This document shows positions 10,802 through 22,333 of a DNA stretch of 64,000 nucleotides, piece by piece. Below the pieces are notes generated by a model. That model saw nothing but the letters and a program-made list of their open reading frames with translations, was not told the DNA's origin and made no database searches. The DNA comes from Cryptomeria japonica (taxonomy: Eukaryota; Streptophyta; Pinopsida; Cupressales; Cupressaceae). The stretch spans positions 630,765,240 to 630,829,239 of the forward strand of contig NC_081415.1 in assembly GCF_030272615.1 (NCBI RefSeq), in the 5' to 3' direction. Position 1 is the stretch's first letter. Every line of letters starts with the position of its first letter. A program made the translations under genes and the position numbers.

Positions 10802-12400
10802 ATGGCTCAAACCCGATCACAGTCCAGGCAACGAGAAATAGAAAGGGAAGAAGAAGAAGAGGAAAATCTCAATGAATTTCAAGAAGCACTTGGAGGAAAT
10901 GCAGATGACGAAAACCCAAGTACTCCCACTCCTGCAACAATAGAAAGGGCTCAACATAACCCTCTCTTTAACAGACTTTTTGACGAAATACTCAGGAGCA
11001 ATGCGGATGCTCACTTTTTAAGACTCGCTCAAGAAGGAGCAAAACTCCCCTCTGACTTTGATCTTGCCCAATTAAGACAAGCATCAGAAAGACAAAGTCG
11101 CCATGAAGAGGAAAGAGGTAGAGATCCCATCAGATATAACATTCCTCGAGGTAACCCACCACCTCCTCCTCCAAATGAAATGGAGATGTTGTGGCAACAA
11201 GTTGAGAATCTCGCCCAACAGCTTCATAGTGGTGTCAAGACTAACCAATTCTCACTCAATGACATCTGTCCCTATCCTTTTGATAGGAATCTTTACATGT
11301 CACCATTTCCACAAGGATTCGAAACACCCAAATTTGAAAAATATAGAGGAAAGGGGGATCCCCGTGATCATGTCTGAGAATTTCATTCCGCTTGTCTCGA
11401 AGTAGCATATGAAGACACATACCTAATGCGCCATTTTCCCCAAAGCTTGGGAGGAACAACCACATCATGGTTTTCCCGACTACCGGGTGGCATTAGAACA
11501 TTTGAGGAACTTATCCAAAAATTCCTCACTCATTACTCTCATAACATTGAACGCGACATCACCATGGCTGATCTGTGCAACACCAAACAAAAACCAGGTG
11601 AACTATTCTCAATATTCCTGCAACGATGGTGCCAAATGTCTAGCAGTTGTTCTCTTCAGTTAATTGAACGAGAACTAGTGGAAATATTCATTTCCAACTT
11701 AAACGAAGAAATGGAATTTCACCTAGATGTCAAAGACACAGACTCTTTTAATGATATGATCACCAAGGGTTTAAAATGTGAACGGGAACTCATCAAGAAA
11801 GGACTCATCAAAATCTTTAATGAACCAAAAGATGGTCCTTGCCCATGCTTCAATAGTGATAAACCAAGCTTCTGGAATAAAAACAAGAATATCGTCAACG
11901 ATGGGGTTGTGGATGCCCAGACTATCCAAAACGCACAACCTGTGGTTCAGTTTGCAGGACAAAATCCTCCACCTCAAAACAACACAAATGTTCCTTCTAA
12001 TCAAGGTCGCATCACATCTCATGATGAACCTAGACCTCGTTAGCAAAAACAGAAACACACATACACTCCCTTAGGGGAACCCATTGAAACAGTATTGCGA
12101 CAACTCATTTCTCAAAATTTGGTCACTCTACCTAAACTATCAAACTATGAGCCTCAGGTCAAACTCGCATGGTGGAGAGATACTGAACACTGTGAATTCC
12201 ATCAAGGAAGAGGGCACAAGACAAGTAATTGTCACTGATTGAAAGATCTCATTCAGGATCTTATTGATCGAGGAGAAATTGAAATTGAAGGACATGACCC
12301 AAAAACAACAAATAATGATCATCTGATGTTCAAAAATCCACTTCCATCACAAGATCAAAGGGGTCCTTCCACTTCTAGGCAAGGCACTGATACCATTGAT
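10802..12400 (+). pseudogene. Inner gag (capsid plus zinc knuckle)
   Basis: Gag packages the element RNA in cytoplasmic particles. The N-terminus is highly charged (EREEEEEE), followed by a proline run (near codon 120), then the capsid-like retrotransposon gag domain with FPQSLGGTTTSWFSRLP and FLQRWCQMSS (11430-11650). A Cys-His-His-Cys knuckle, CEFHQGRGHKTSNC, lies at 12191-12232, the usual Tat variant. Stops at 11375, 12041 and 12236 break it; the first falls right after GDPRDHV, where an Arg is expected before EFH. The distinct low-complexity N-terminus differs from the outer element's gag, while the core aligns. Confidence 0.85.
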
Positions 12401-12577
12401 TATACATAGGCTACGTATAATTACACTGTAAATCATCTGTATGATGCCAATGAACAAGTTGCAACTATAACCTTCAAAAATCCCAACTCAAATTGCAATG
12501 TTGTTACGCGTCACGACAAAGTTACCATAAAGGAAGCTCCACAAGGCACCACCTCCATCCCAAAGTAGTACAATCTT

Positions 12578-13423
12578 GTGGAACAATTAGACAAAACCCC
12601 TACGCTTATATCCATTTTAGAGCTTTTGCGTCTATCGCCATCTCATAAAACTATCTTGGATCAAGCACTCCAAGAGGCGTCAGTCCCTGCAAACCTGAAT
12701 ACAGACCAATTTCAAGCAATGGTTGGAAGTCTAAAGTCATCACCTTGTCTCACTTTTTCCAAAAGTGACAACTCTTCCTTCCAGCAACCTCATAACGCTT
12801 CACTACACATTGAAGGCTTTATCAACCAACACAGGATCAAGCGAGTCTTGATCGATAATGGAGCAGGCCTGAACATTTGTACACTACAGTTGGTCATAGG
12901 ATTGGGCTATGCAGTAGAATCAGTGGATCCTCATAAGAAGATCACAATCAAAGCCTATGACGATGCAGAGTGTTCATCCAAAGGAGCTATGGTACTACTA
13001 ATCCGCGTGGGCCCTGTGGTAAAGCACATCATCTGTCAGGTTCTGGACCTTCCTCTACCATACAATCTATTATTAGGGAGACCTTGGATACATGCCATGC
13101 AAGCCGTTCCATCTACCTACCATCAATGTATCAAGTTCCCACATAATAGTGTAGAGATCACAATTCTGAGCGATGCAAACCCCTTTGCATTTTGCCATAA
13201 TATCAACCATCAACCAGAGATTACTGTTCCTAATAATAGAGAAGCCATTTCCTCCACATCATATATAAGTCCAGCCTCTCTTACCAGTTCGAACACCACT
13301 ATACCAAAGCAAGAAAAGCTTAAGATGAAAATAGCAGAGGAAGGTCCCGGGGAATACAACTTGAGTCAACTCTTTTGTGTGGGACAAATGCCCACTTCTC
13401 CTAGAACACATGGTAAACCATAG
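12578..13423 (+). pseudogene. Inner aspartic protease region
   Basis: The retropepsin releases Gag and Pol proteins. The active-site block reads RVLIDNGAGLNICTLQL (near 12840-12890), where most relatives have IDGGS; the Asp is present. The flap/C-terminal block LPYNLLLGRPWIHAMQAVPS follows near 13060. It begins after a TAG at 12566 and ends at a TAG at 13421, both explained by loss of a Gln codon. The equivalent outer region (minus strand, near 25960) reads ILIDGGSRLNLC. Confidence 0.8.
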
Positions 13424-14443
13424 CAGTTACTCCAGCAACCACTAATCACGCCCGCATGTGCTTTGACACCTTTCATCCTTGGAAAGAGTCAAGAAGAAGA
13501 AACCCAAGATGAGGACTTAGCAAAATGGATCTATAAAGATCCCATCACCACTGATCTACCACAAGTTAAACTTCCTACGGATCAGTATGGCAAAGGTCTC
13601 CTCATTATGCAACAAATGGGATATGATGGTCAGAGTGCTTTAGGATATTGCAAAAAAGGATGACATGAACCTCTGCTGCCAGAATTAAAACCCAAAGGTA
13701 ATACAGGCCTAGGCTTTGAAAAAGAGATCTTTCCTAAACTCAAATTCAAAGGAAAACCCAACAAACCCTTATATCAACCTACTGCAAAAAGGACACCTTT
13801 CATTATCAAAGCAGCATCAAGCACCATCCCAACTACCCCACTGAGGCTCAGAATCCCAACAAAACTATCACCAATACCATTCATCCCACCAAGCGAACCT
13901 GTAATCCCATCCGCAACAACAAAAACATCCAAGACATCATCAGCAGCAACAACTATATAAGAACCCGCAGCAACATCTATCGCACCAGCAGTTCCAGCAT
14001 AAGCCACTGAGTCAACACTGCCAATACTCCCAATACCATATTCTTTTATCCCCATTGACCGCCCTGCAGCACCGATCACTACAAAGGTACATCAACCAAT
14101 CACACCTGCAGTATTTAACTCAAAAGACATCCCAGTATGGTATAGTAATCGGATGCTGGAAAGTGACTCAGAAACTGACTCACATGAGTGGGAATTTGAT
14201 TCTGTATAGCTTAACACTTCAGATGAGGAAGACACATCACTACCTCCACCACACAAAGACATCCCTATTTACGGAGAAGCACAGATAAAGACCACTTGGG
14301 TTCCTGAACTGGAAACATCTTCCACAGACCCTACGTCTCATCCTACGCCTAATTCTAACAGGGAGAGTACCATTGACGACCTTCACCATAACATCTTAAC
14401 CCTCACTGATACATCTAATGCACTTAACCTAATCGATGAAGTA
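13424..14443 (+). pseudogene. Inner linker with G-patch domain
   Basis: Between protease and RT the frame encodes YGKGLLIMQQMGYDGQSALG and, after a TGA at 13661, a Lys/Pro-rich stretch with GNTGLGFE: the spacing of Gly and aromatic residues is that of a G-patch, an RNA/helicase-binding motif. A long Pro/Thr/Ser-rich tract (13780-14060) and an acidic tract (DSETDSHEWEFD, near 14165) follow. G-patch motifs at this place are known in some plant gypsy elements and, separately, in betaretroviral protease. Stops at 13958, 14000 and 14207 interrupt it. Its role in Tat elements is not established. Confidence 0.65.
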
Positions 14444-17158
14444 ATGCCCATCATCCACCCTGAACTCATCGAATGGAACCAACCAAATCCCCCATGTCTT
14501 GACTTCTTCCAAAACGATGAGGCTATCATTGACTTTTTGGAATTAAGGGATAACCTACCAAGCGGGGATCACAAAGCTGGATTCGCCATTGAACTTAATA
14601 GCACAACATACTTCGGGGCGGATGCCAAACCTTTCAGCTGCAAAAATATAACAATAAAACATGGATCTTCCAGTGAAAACCATATTATGGCACTGTTTGA
14701 TCCGACAAAAGAAAAAAGAAAGAGCGTATCCAATGGTGAAAACCTCTCTGAGGCGCCTGAGGATGAAGGGTTTGACATTCTCCCTGCTAATGCACAACAG
14801 GAACGATCAACGATTCTTATCGAGGAAACCAAAGAATACAATGTGGGGACTCCTGAAAATCCTCATCTCATACATCTCGCATCTCTTCTCACTCCAGAGG
14901 AACAACCTAAATTTATAGAGTTCTTCCAGAAGTGTCAGATCAACTTCGCATGGTCATATGCAGACATGCCTGGGCTTGATCCTGATTTAGTCATGCATCA
15001 CCTTACTGTAGCAAAAGGAGCCAAACCTGTCAAGCAAAAGCTTCGTAAGATGCATCCTCAGATTGCAGTACTAGTCAAAACAGAACTCAAGAAACTCCTA
15101 GATGTTGGTTTCATTAGGCCAATTGATTATGCAGAATGGATCTCCAACATTGTGCCTGTTGGAAAACTAAAAGGGGGCATCCGCATTTGTACCGACTTCA
15201 GAGATCTGAATAAGGCATGTCCTAAGGATGATTTTCCCCTACCAAATATCGACATAATAGTAGACCTAACAGTAGGACATGCCATGCTTTCACTCATGGA
15301 TGGCTTTTCAGGATACAATCAGATAAAGATCGCACCAGAGGATCAACATAAGATGACCTTCACATGTCCATGGGGCACATACTACTGGAATGTATTGCCT
15401 TTTGGTCTAAAGAATGCTGGAGCAACCTATCAACGAGCAATGACTACTATCTTTCATGATATGATGCATACCATAATGGAAGATTATGTTGATGACTTAC
15501 TGGCAAAATCACTGACAAGAGAAGGTCATTTGGACATATTAGAGAGAATCTTTGATAGACTGGAACAATACCATGTTCGACTCAACCCAAAGAAAGGTGT
15601 CTTTGGAGTAACCTCTGGGAAGCTTCTAGGATACATTGTCTCAAGCAAAAGTATTGAGGTCGACCCAGCAAAGGTAAAAGCAATCATGGACATGCCACCA
15701 CCAAAGAATATTAGTCAGCTAAGGACATTACAAGGGCAGCTTCAATCCATCCGAAGATTCATTGCACAACTGGCTGATAAGTGTCACCCATTCACACACC
15801 TACTACACAAGAACATCCGCTTTCAATGGGATGCCCGATGCCAACAAGCATTTCAGACGCTTAAAGACTATCTCATGAATCCACCATTGCTGATGCCACC
15901 AGATCCAAGTAGACCATTGTTACTCTATATCTCAGCAACAAGTACAACATTGGATGTACTACTGGCACAACATAATACAGAAGGAAAAGAGTGTGTTGTT
16001 TACTACATCTCTCGCACATTGGTGGGCTATGAACTCAATTACACGCCTATTGAGCGAGCTTGCCTAGCAATAATCTTAGCAGCCACTAAACTAAGGCACT
16101 ATCTGTTAACACATAAGGTACAACTCATTGCAAAGATTGATCCACTCAAGTATTTACTCAGCAAAGCAGCATTGACAGGTCGCTTGGCCAAATGGGTGAT
16201 GATTCTAAGTGAATTTGACATTGAGTACGTGGACCGTAAAGCTATCAAAGGTCAAGTTATTGCAGATCAGTTGGCCGATGCACCACTCATAGGCGATCAT
16301 CCTCTCATTTCCAATTTTCCAGATGAAGAGATATTCATGATCACAACAACACAACCATGGAAACTATATTTTGATGGTTCATACACTAGGCACGGCTCGG
16401 GGGCAGGCATTCTGTTTATCACACCTCAGGGTGATAGCATCCCAAAGTCTTACAGGCTCACATTTCCATGCACAAACAACATAGCAGAGTATGAGGCCTT
16501 GATCACAGGACTCGGGTTAGCCGTGCAATGGAAATTACGAGAACTCCAAGTATATGGCGATTCCCAACTAGTCATTCGACAAGCAACAGATAAATATCAG
16601 ACCAAATATGATAAACTCATGCCATATAAGCAAATGGTGGACACTCTAAAGACATCATTTACTACTATCACTTTTGAGCAGATACCAAGAGATCAAAATC
16701 GAGCTGCTGACGCTATGGCTACCATCGCATCTCTCATAGATCTTCCACAAAATTCAACACGCTACGAGTTCTTGGTAGAACAGCTTTGGATCCCCGCTTA
16801 TGATATCCCTGAATCCGAGATGATATGTCACCTTGTCGGTCCTGAATCCCCATGGTACGGTGAATTCTACACCTATCTCCATGATCACACCCTTCCTCCC
16901 AACCAATCCAATAACCGACGTAAAACCTTCATTCGCCAAACTGCTCGATATACCATTATTGCCGAAACCCTATACCGACGCGGTCTTGATGGTACTCTCC
17001 TTCGATGTCTAGAACAAGGTGAGATAACAAACGCTTTGGAAGAAGTCCATGAAGGCATATGCGGGACTCATTCAAGTGGTCCATCACTCGCCAAGAAACT
17101 CCTGCGCAATGGATACTATTGGCCATCTATGGAAAAGGATTCCTACTACTTTGTCTGA
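14444..17158 (+). CDS. Inner reverse transcriptase plus dual RNase H, intact 904-codon segment
   Basis: The longest open stretch in the window. RT blocks: CTDFRDLNKACPKDDFPLPN (near codon 250), MDGFSGYNQIKIAPED, LPFGLKNAGATYQRAMTTIF and the catalytic YVDD at about codons 347-350. The connection domain is a degenerate first RNase H (YYISRTLVGYELNYTPIERA). A second, archaeal-type RNase H follows with FDGS near codon 643, NIAEYEAL near 680, YGDSQLVI near 704 and NRAADAMA near 751, so its Asp/Glu/Asp/Asp set is present. The segment ends in the integrase N-terminal finger (GICGTHSSG). The whole is only part of a polyprotein; the ATG chosen is just the first Met after the last upstream stop (14207), not a true start. 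The dual RNase H supports the Tat lineage. Confidence 0.9.
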   Translation: MPIIHPELIEWNQPNPPCLDFFQNDEAIIDFLELRDNLPSGDHKAGFAIELNSTTYFGADAKPFSCKNITIKHGSSSENHIMALFDPTKEKRKSVSNGENLSEAPEDEGFDILPANAQQERSTILIEETKEYNVGTPENPHLIHLASLLTPEEQPKFIEFFQKCQINFAWSYADMPGLDPDLVMHHLTVAKGAKPVKQKLRKMHPQIAVLVKTELKKLLDVGFIRPIDYAEWISNIVPVGKLKGGIRICTDFRDLNKACPKDDFPLPNIDIIVDLTVGHAMLSLMDGFSGYNQIKIAPEDQHKMTFTCPWGTYYWNVLPFGLKNAGATYQRAMTTIFHDMMHTIMEDYVDDLLAKSLTREGHLDILERIFDRLEQYHVRLNPKKGVFGVTSGKLLGYIVSSKSIEVDPAKVKAIMDMPPPKNISQLRTLQGQLQSIRRFIAQLADKCHPFTHLLHKNIRFQWDARCQQAFQTLKDYLMNPPLLMPPDPSRPLLLYISATSTTLDVLLAQHNTEGKECVVYYISRTLVGYELNYTPIERACLAIILAATKLRHYLLTHKVQLIAKIDPLKYLLSKAALTGRLAKWVMILSEFDIEYVDRKAIKGQVIADQLADAPLIGDHPLISNFPDEEIFMITTTQPWKLYFDGSYTRHGSGAGILFITPQGDSIPKSYRLTFPCTNNIAEYEALITGLGLAVQWKLRELQVYGDSQLVIRQATDKYQTKYDKLMPYKQMVDTLKTSFTTITFEQIPRDQNRAADAMATIASLIDLPQNSTRYEFLVEQLWIPAYDIPESEMICHLVGPESPWYGEFYTYLHDHTLPPNQSNNRRKTFIRQTARYTIIAETLYRRGLDGTLLRCLEQGEITNALEEVHEGICGTHSSGPSLAKKLLRNGYYWPSMEKDSYYFV

Positions 17159-18109
17159 AAATGCAAGAAATGTCAAGTTCATGGCGACCTGATACATGCA
17201 CCAGCCCAGGAACTACAACCAATCATGACACCATGGCCTTTCTGTCAATGGGGCCTTGACCTTGTGGGTAAGATTCATCCATCTTCATCCAATGGTCATA
17301 AATTCATTATTACCGCCACCGAATATTTCACAAAGTGGATCGAAGCTGTTCCACTTACCCAAGTCATCGACAAGCAGATCGCCTCATTCATCCTCAACTA
17401 CATCATCTGCCAGTATGGTGTACCCATGTCCATCATCACAGATGACGGTCTTCCTTTCAAAAATTAGGATGTCCGCGAACTTTGTGAGAAATTTCATATC
17501 CAACACCGCTTTTCCACTCCTTATTACCGACAAGGCAATGGTCAGGCCGAAGCATCTAATAAAAACATATTGAGGATCCTAAAGAAGACAGTCAATGATG
17601 CCGACCGTGACTGGCATGTTCAACTAAATCCGACACTATGGGCATATCGAACTAGCATTCGAACCCCTACAGGTGCAACTCCTTATTCATTGGTCTATGG
17701 TGCAGAAGCTATCTTGCCTATTGAGGTCAAGATACCATCATTACGGGTTTCCTTGCATAATCTGATAGATGATGAAGCATATAGAGTATCCCGTCTTCAG
17801 AACTCAGAGTTACTTGATGAGAAGCGACAAGCTGCATACAACCATCTCAAAGCCTATTAGCAGCGCATGAGCAGAAGCTACAATCACCGAGTTAGACCTC
17901 ATACATTTGAGGTAGGTGATCTTGTTCTCCAAGAGAATCCTCGCAACCAACCAAACAGAGAACATAAGGGAAAGTTTGAATCAAACTGGCTGGGCCCATA
18001 TGTTGTCACTGTTGTATTCAGGTCCGGGGCATATCAGCTGGCTACATCAGAAGGAGAACCACTCGCAGATCCAATTAACAATATGCACCTCAAACGGTTT
18101 TATACCTAA
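17159..18109 (+). pseudogene. Inner integrase
   Basis: Follows RT/RNase H in the same frame. The Cys pair of the HHCC finger (KCKKCQVHGD) is just after the TGA at 17156. The catalytic residues are all visible: Asp in QWGLDLVGK (about 17255), Asp in IITDDG (about 17440, usual ITDNG) and Glu in GNGQAEAS (about 17540). TAG codons at 17465 and 17858 interrupt the core and the C-terminal part, which ends GPYVVTVV...NNMHLKRFYT and TAA. It is collinear with the outer integrase fragment, showing the two elements are related but distinct families. Confidence 0.88.
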
Positions 18110-20533
18110 GCTGTACAGAGCATCAGGCTCCCCTGCATATCAGAAAATACCAAAAACATTCAGAAAAATGTCCTAAAGAAATACAAAAACATTCAAAAAG
18201 TAAAGAAAAATCATGCATCCAAATGGTGAACAACCACTCCGGTGGCACGTTGGGTAAGTGCGATGGTGAAAACCTGGCAAACAGGCGCCACTCGTAAAGA
18301 CAATGGCTCCAGTATCTTTCAGGCTCGTTGCGATCACATTCATACTTACACACATCCATCCATCCAAACCATGGCTTGTTATTTGATCTGTAATCAGAGA
18401 TAGTACTTCATGCATCTTGCATCCCACTTTTTCATAGTCATGTCTACACTTGGGGGCAATACCCTCTCAATCTAGTTGATGGAAGTGGATTCTACATTAC
18501 TGGTGATTCATTGGCAAAAACATTCAAAAATGTCTCACAAAAATCCAAAAACATTCAAAAATGTCTCACAAAATCCAAAAACATTAAAAAATGTTTCACA
18601 AAATCCAAAACATTGAAAGAACCATCGAAAATCACACAAAAACATGGCAACACATTGTACATACTCATCCAAGTAGATACCAAACAAACATTGACATAAT
18701 ACTCACACGATGACCATTTACTAATCAAACCACACAATCAACATCAACAAATCGGAAATTGTCTTTAAACAAGGATGCATCCTTCCTTACCAAGACAAAG
18801 ACAAAAGTAACGTTTTTCTTTGACAAGAAAATTATGTTAAGCTATCAAATACTTGGTTGATTTGTGAGTACAATCATTCGTTTATCTGTATCGAGATCTT
18901 TCAACATTATTTTGTATCATTTGCGCATTATTCCCGATGAAGTTCTGGGGCATGTCCTAATGGTGTCTACGTGGGAAGTTCACCAAGCTACGTGATCTTA
19001 TGCCAAATGCAGTCATAGATCATTACGGCTTGCTGACTACAGCATATACCTTGACCATATGAGCATGTACCATTACCAAGGATCTTTATTCTTTATTCTT
19101 TATTCTTTATGTATATATTGTTTGTTTGCAGGTACAATGCTCTTTCTTTGGTTCCTCCTACCTCATCCAAATTGGATAAAGATTTTATCTCTTATTACGG
19201 TATGCACTTGTCTCAGGATATGATCAGCCTAAGATCAAGGAGGACGATCCAAGTCATGCATGAAAGGAGATAATCCTTGTCTGTTTCACAAGCAATACTC
19301 AGGTCAACTTGATCCATTATATCAAGTTGCTTGTATTAACTTGCTATATCAAAATCCATGTAAGAAATACTCTGGTCATCTTGAATCTTTATGTCAAGTT
19401 GCTTGTATTTTCTTACAACATTTTAATGCTCAATGATGAAAAATAAAGCACCATGGATCATCATTCCATCTCATTTGTATATATTGCATTCTGTTGCATT
19501 CCATCCATCCATACATTCATAAATAGCTGCATATCATTCATACATAGTAATGACAATGGATACTCTATTTTCCTCTTCTTCCATAGAAATGTAATAGGTC
19601 CTCCATTTCTTCTATCTAACATTGAGCCCCCCCCCCCCACCATCCCCATCTCGATAATCACCATCACATACCCTACATCGTGTCCCAATCAACCTAATCA
19701 AGCCACGTTCATCACCATCCATCTCTAAATAGGAGGGATTGTGTTTCCTATCCTAAGTCATCCAATAAGTCAAGAAAGTTACTCTATCTGCATAGGTACA
19801 TCAACTCACGCACACCTAGACTATCAACAGATACTCTGATCAAGTATCTTCGGGTCTCAACAGGTAATCGATCATGGTAATCCTAGACTATATCAGGCAT
19901 TTATCATAATGACCTAGTCTCAACGGGGCTGCCATGCTTCCCCACAAGCGTCCATCACATGCACACACTATCAATTGATCAACCAATCAAACACAATCCA
20001 ACGGACAATTACATCAATTGTCTACGTCTCAACGAGTATTTTGCTTCATATACCTTGACTTCATCGGGCAATTATATCAATTGTCTAAGTCACATCAGGT
20101 CACTTTGATTCACTTACTTAGACTTTATCATGTCCAAGCGACCAACTGACATCAACTGTCACGCTTTGACTTGACCGGGGCAATTAAACCGATTGCACCA
20201 GATTGTCCAACCAATTTTGATCAATTGTATAGCATCAATCCAAACCCCACACTACATCTACTATGTATCTCTTACATGACCTCAGGGTACTCGCTGGCTT
20301 GTTGTTTCTTCATATTCACTCCATTTTCTCCCATTCTTTCATCATTAGTTCTAATTTCTTCTATTCTACCTGCCTTCCACTTTTCATTTTTTTTCGAGAG
20401 ATCGCCCGATTTTTCAAAAAAATTCGGCCCATCTCTTGAGGGGGCATACCACCCATTAAATTTACATTTTATGGGGCATTTCTTCACATCTATTTTTCTT
20501 TCTTTGAAACGACACAATAAACTGCACTGTCTC
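18110..20533 (+). other. 3' untranslated region of inner element
   Basis: No convincing gene. An ACTTGGGGGCAATACCC block (18446-18462), typical after pol in such elements, is followed by the 30-bp repeats entered separately, a run of 12 C (19627-19638) and a region (19980-20200) where variants of CAATTATATCAATTGTC recur with CATCGGG spacers. Unlike the outer element it has no recognisable antisense PMD ORF. Confidence 0.7.
18515..18625. repeat. 30-31 bp tandem repeat
   Basis: Units beginning CAAAAACATTCAAAAATGTC start at 18515, 18546, 18576 and (diverged) 18606. An isolated relative lies near 18146-18200. Confidence 0.85.
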
Positions 20534-20546
20534 AAAGAGGGGCAAA
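20534..20546 (+). other. Polypurine tract of inner element
   Basis: AAAGAGGGGCAAA directly abuts the LTR start TGTAGTCACATA. Confidence 0.8.
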
Positions 20547-22333
20547 TGTAGTCACATAAATCTGTCCACTTAATTAAATGAATACTTAGTATTTATTTGA
20601 TTATTTAACCATCAATTAATAATTAATTAAATTAATATTGAATTAATTCATCTTAACCCTCTTCTCCTATTAATTAAATAAATTATTCAATTTATTTGAT
20701 TTAATTCACTTAACCAAATTCAGACCATTAATTAAATAAATAAATCATATTTATTTAATTAAATATTCTCTCACATTTAAATAAATTAATATTTATTTAA
20801 ATCCCCCAAAATCCCACCTCTCACATTTAAATAAATTAACATTTATTTAAATCACCTTTATCCTCTACCCACTTGCATTTTCCTACAAATGCAAGTTGCA
20901 CAATTATTTTAAATAAATAATTTATTTAAATCACCTTTATCCTCCACCCACTTGTATTTTCCTACAAAAGCAAGTTGCACAACTATTTTAAATAAATTAT
21001 TTATTTAAAATCCTATTTATCCTCACCCACTTGAAACCTTTAATGGTTTCCCTTAAAGTCTTCAAACTTGATGGCTTTAAAGTCTTCAAACTTGATGGCT
21101 TCCTTCTATAGTCTTCTTAAGCCTTTAATGGTTTCCCTTAAAGTCTTCAAACTTGATGGCTTTAAAGTCTTCAAACTTGATGGCTTTAAAGTCTTCAAAC
21201 TTAATGGCTTCCCTTAAAGTCTTCTTAAGACTTTAATGGTTTTCCTTAAGTCTTCAAGCCTTTAATGGTTTCCCTCAAAGTCTTCAAGCATTTTAATGCT
21301 TTATCTTCTTTTTTTCTCATTTAAATAAATTAATATTTATTTGAATATTTATCCAAATGCAAATTACACCATTTAATTGGAATAAATGATCTTATTTTAA
21401 TTGAAAATACCAAAATTTCTCCCACTTGCATTTTCCTACAAAATCCACTTGCATGCCCAAACCCCTTCTAGATTCTTCTAAACCCTTCCTAATTAAACTA
21501 ATCCATCCCCTAAATATTGTCACATTCCTAAGCAAATTGGAGTCACTTCTCAAAGACTCCAAAGTCTTTGAAAAGCAATTAATGCTTTGTGTGTTCAACA
21601 AATTAACCTCTAAAGTCTTCCAAACCACTTATGGCTCTTACATGACCATTAATGGTTAGTTCCACTTGCACCCATGGTTAAGGACTTTGACCCCTAACTT
21701 AACCCTCATGTAACCCATGTGTCTCTTCAAAGCATTTATTTCTTTGACTAGGGTAACCATCATGTCCCCTCGAGCATTTAATGCTCCTTATCTCTCCTCT
21801 CAAGCCTCCTCATGGTGACACTTGTCAACATGGGATTAGGTTGAAAGTCTCACATGGATTGAATATCTTTCAATCCTAACCCTTGTTAAGATTACTCAAT
21901 CTTAACCCTTCATTTCCCCATTTCTTCTATAAATAGAACCCTTCTCCTCAAGCAAAGGAGGAAGCATTAGAGTATTGTTGTTATACTGGCATTAGCATAG
22001 AGCTTTCTCATAGCATCACTATCTACACTTGCATAGCATTTGCTTATCATATTCAACTATCTTGAATCTCCATATGGCATCCATGGCTAGTGCTAAAAGC
22101 TGAGAGCTACACTCATTTGGGACTTGGAGAGGAGAGGAACAAGGGAGGAGCAACTATGAGCATCTTGATTAGCTATTTTATTCTATGTTTATATGCTTTC
22201 TATTTCATGCTTAATATCTCTCTTGATATGCCTGTTTAGGATAATCTTTTGTTGCTAACACAAACGTTTGTTTCTTGTGCTCTTGTGTGTGTTGCCATCA
22301 AACAGATTTTCTAATCCTTTTTGCAGAGCATCA
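20547..22333 (+). repeat. 3' LTR of inner Tat element
   Basis: 1787 bp, TGTAGTCACA...GAGCATCA, followed by the target duplication GTGAG at 22334-22338 and then outer pol. It differs from the copy at 6299-8038 by two extra 24-bp units and a small number of substitutions (about 1-2% by eye). TATAAATA lies at 21928-21935. Confidence 0.9.

Larger units (their letters stand above)
10802..18109 (+). pseudogene. Inner Tat gag-pro-pol, one frame with 13 nonsense codons
   Basis: From ATG at 10802 to TAA at 18107 all domains stay in one frame (about 2435 codons) without any frameshift: gag, CHHC knuckle, protease, G-patch, RT, two RNases H, integrase. In-frame stops lie at 11375 (TGA), 12041 (TAG), 12236 (TGA), 12407 (TAG), 12566 (TAG), 13421 (TAG), 13661 (TGA), 13958 (TAA), 14000 (TAA), 14207 (TAG), 17156 (TGA), 17465 (TAG) and 17858 (TAG). 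Each fits a C-to-T change of CGA, CAG or CAA. The start is chosen because MAQTRSQ matches the outer element's gag start (MVTT, stop, SQ). The domains are described separately below. Confidence 0.9.
10577..20546 (+). mobile_element. Inner Tat element, internal region lacking its 5' end
   Basis: A plus-strand Tat-lineage internal region: short leader (10577-10801, nothing recognised), gag-pol (10802-18109), a 2.4-kb 3' untranslated part, and a polypurine tract immediately before the LTR at 20547. No LTR or primer site precedes gag in the native arrangement. Confidence 0.88.

Noticed and set aside
13774..14079. Minus-strand Gly/Ala/Val-rich open frame
   Set aside because: A shadow of the Pro/Thr/Ser-rich linker on the plus strand.
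20171..20551. Open frames on both strands before the inner 3' LTR
   Set aside because: No domain, and they run across the polypurine tract into the LTR; the sequence aligns with non-coding DNA at the same place in the outer element.
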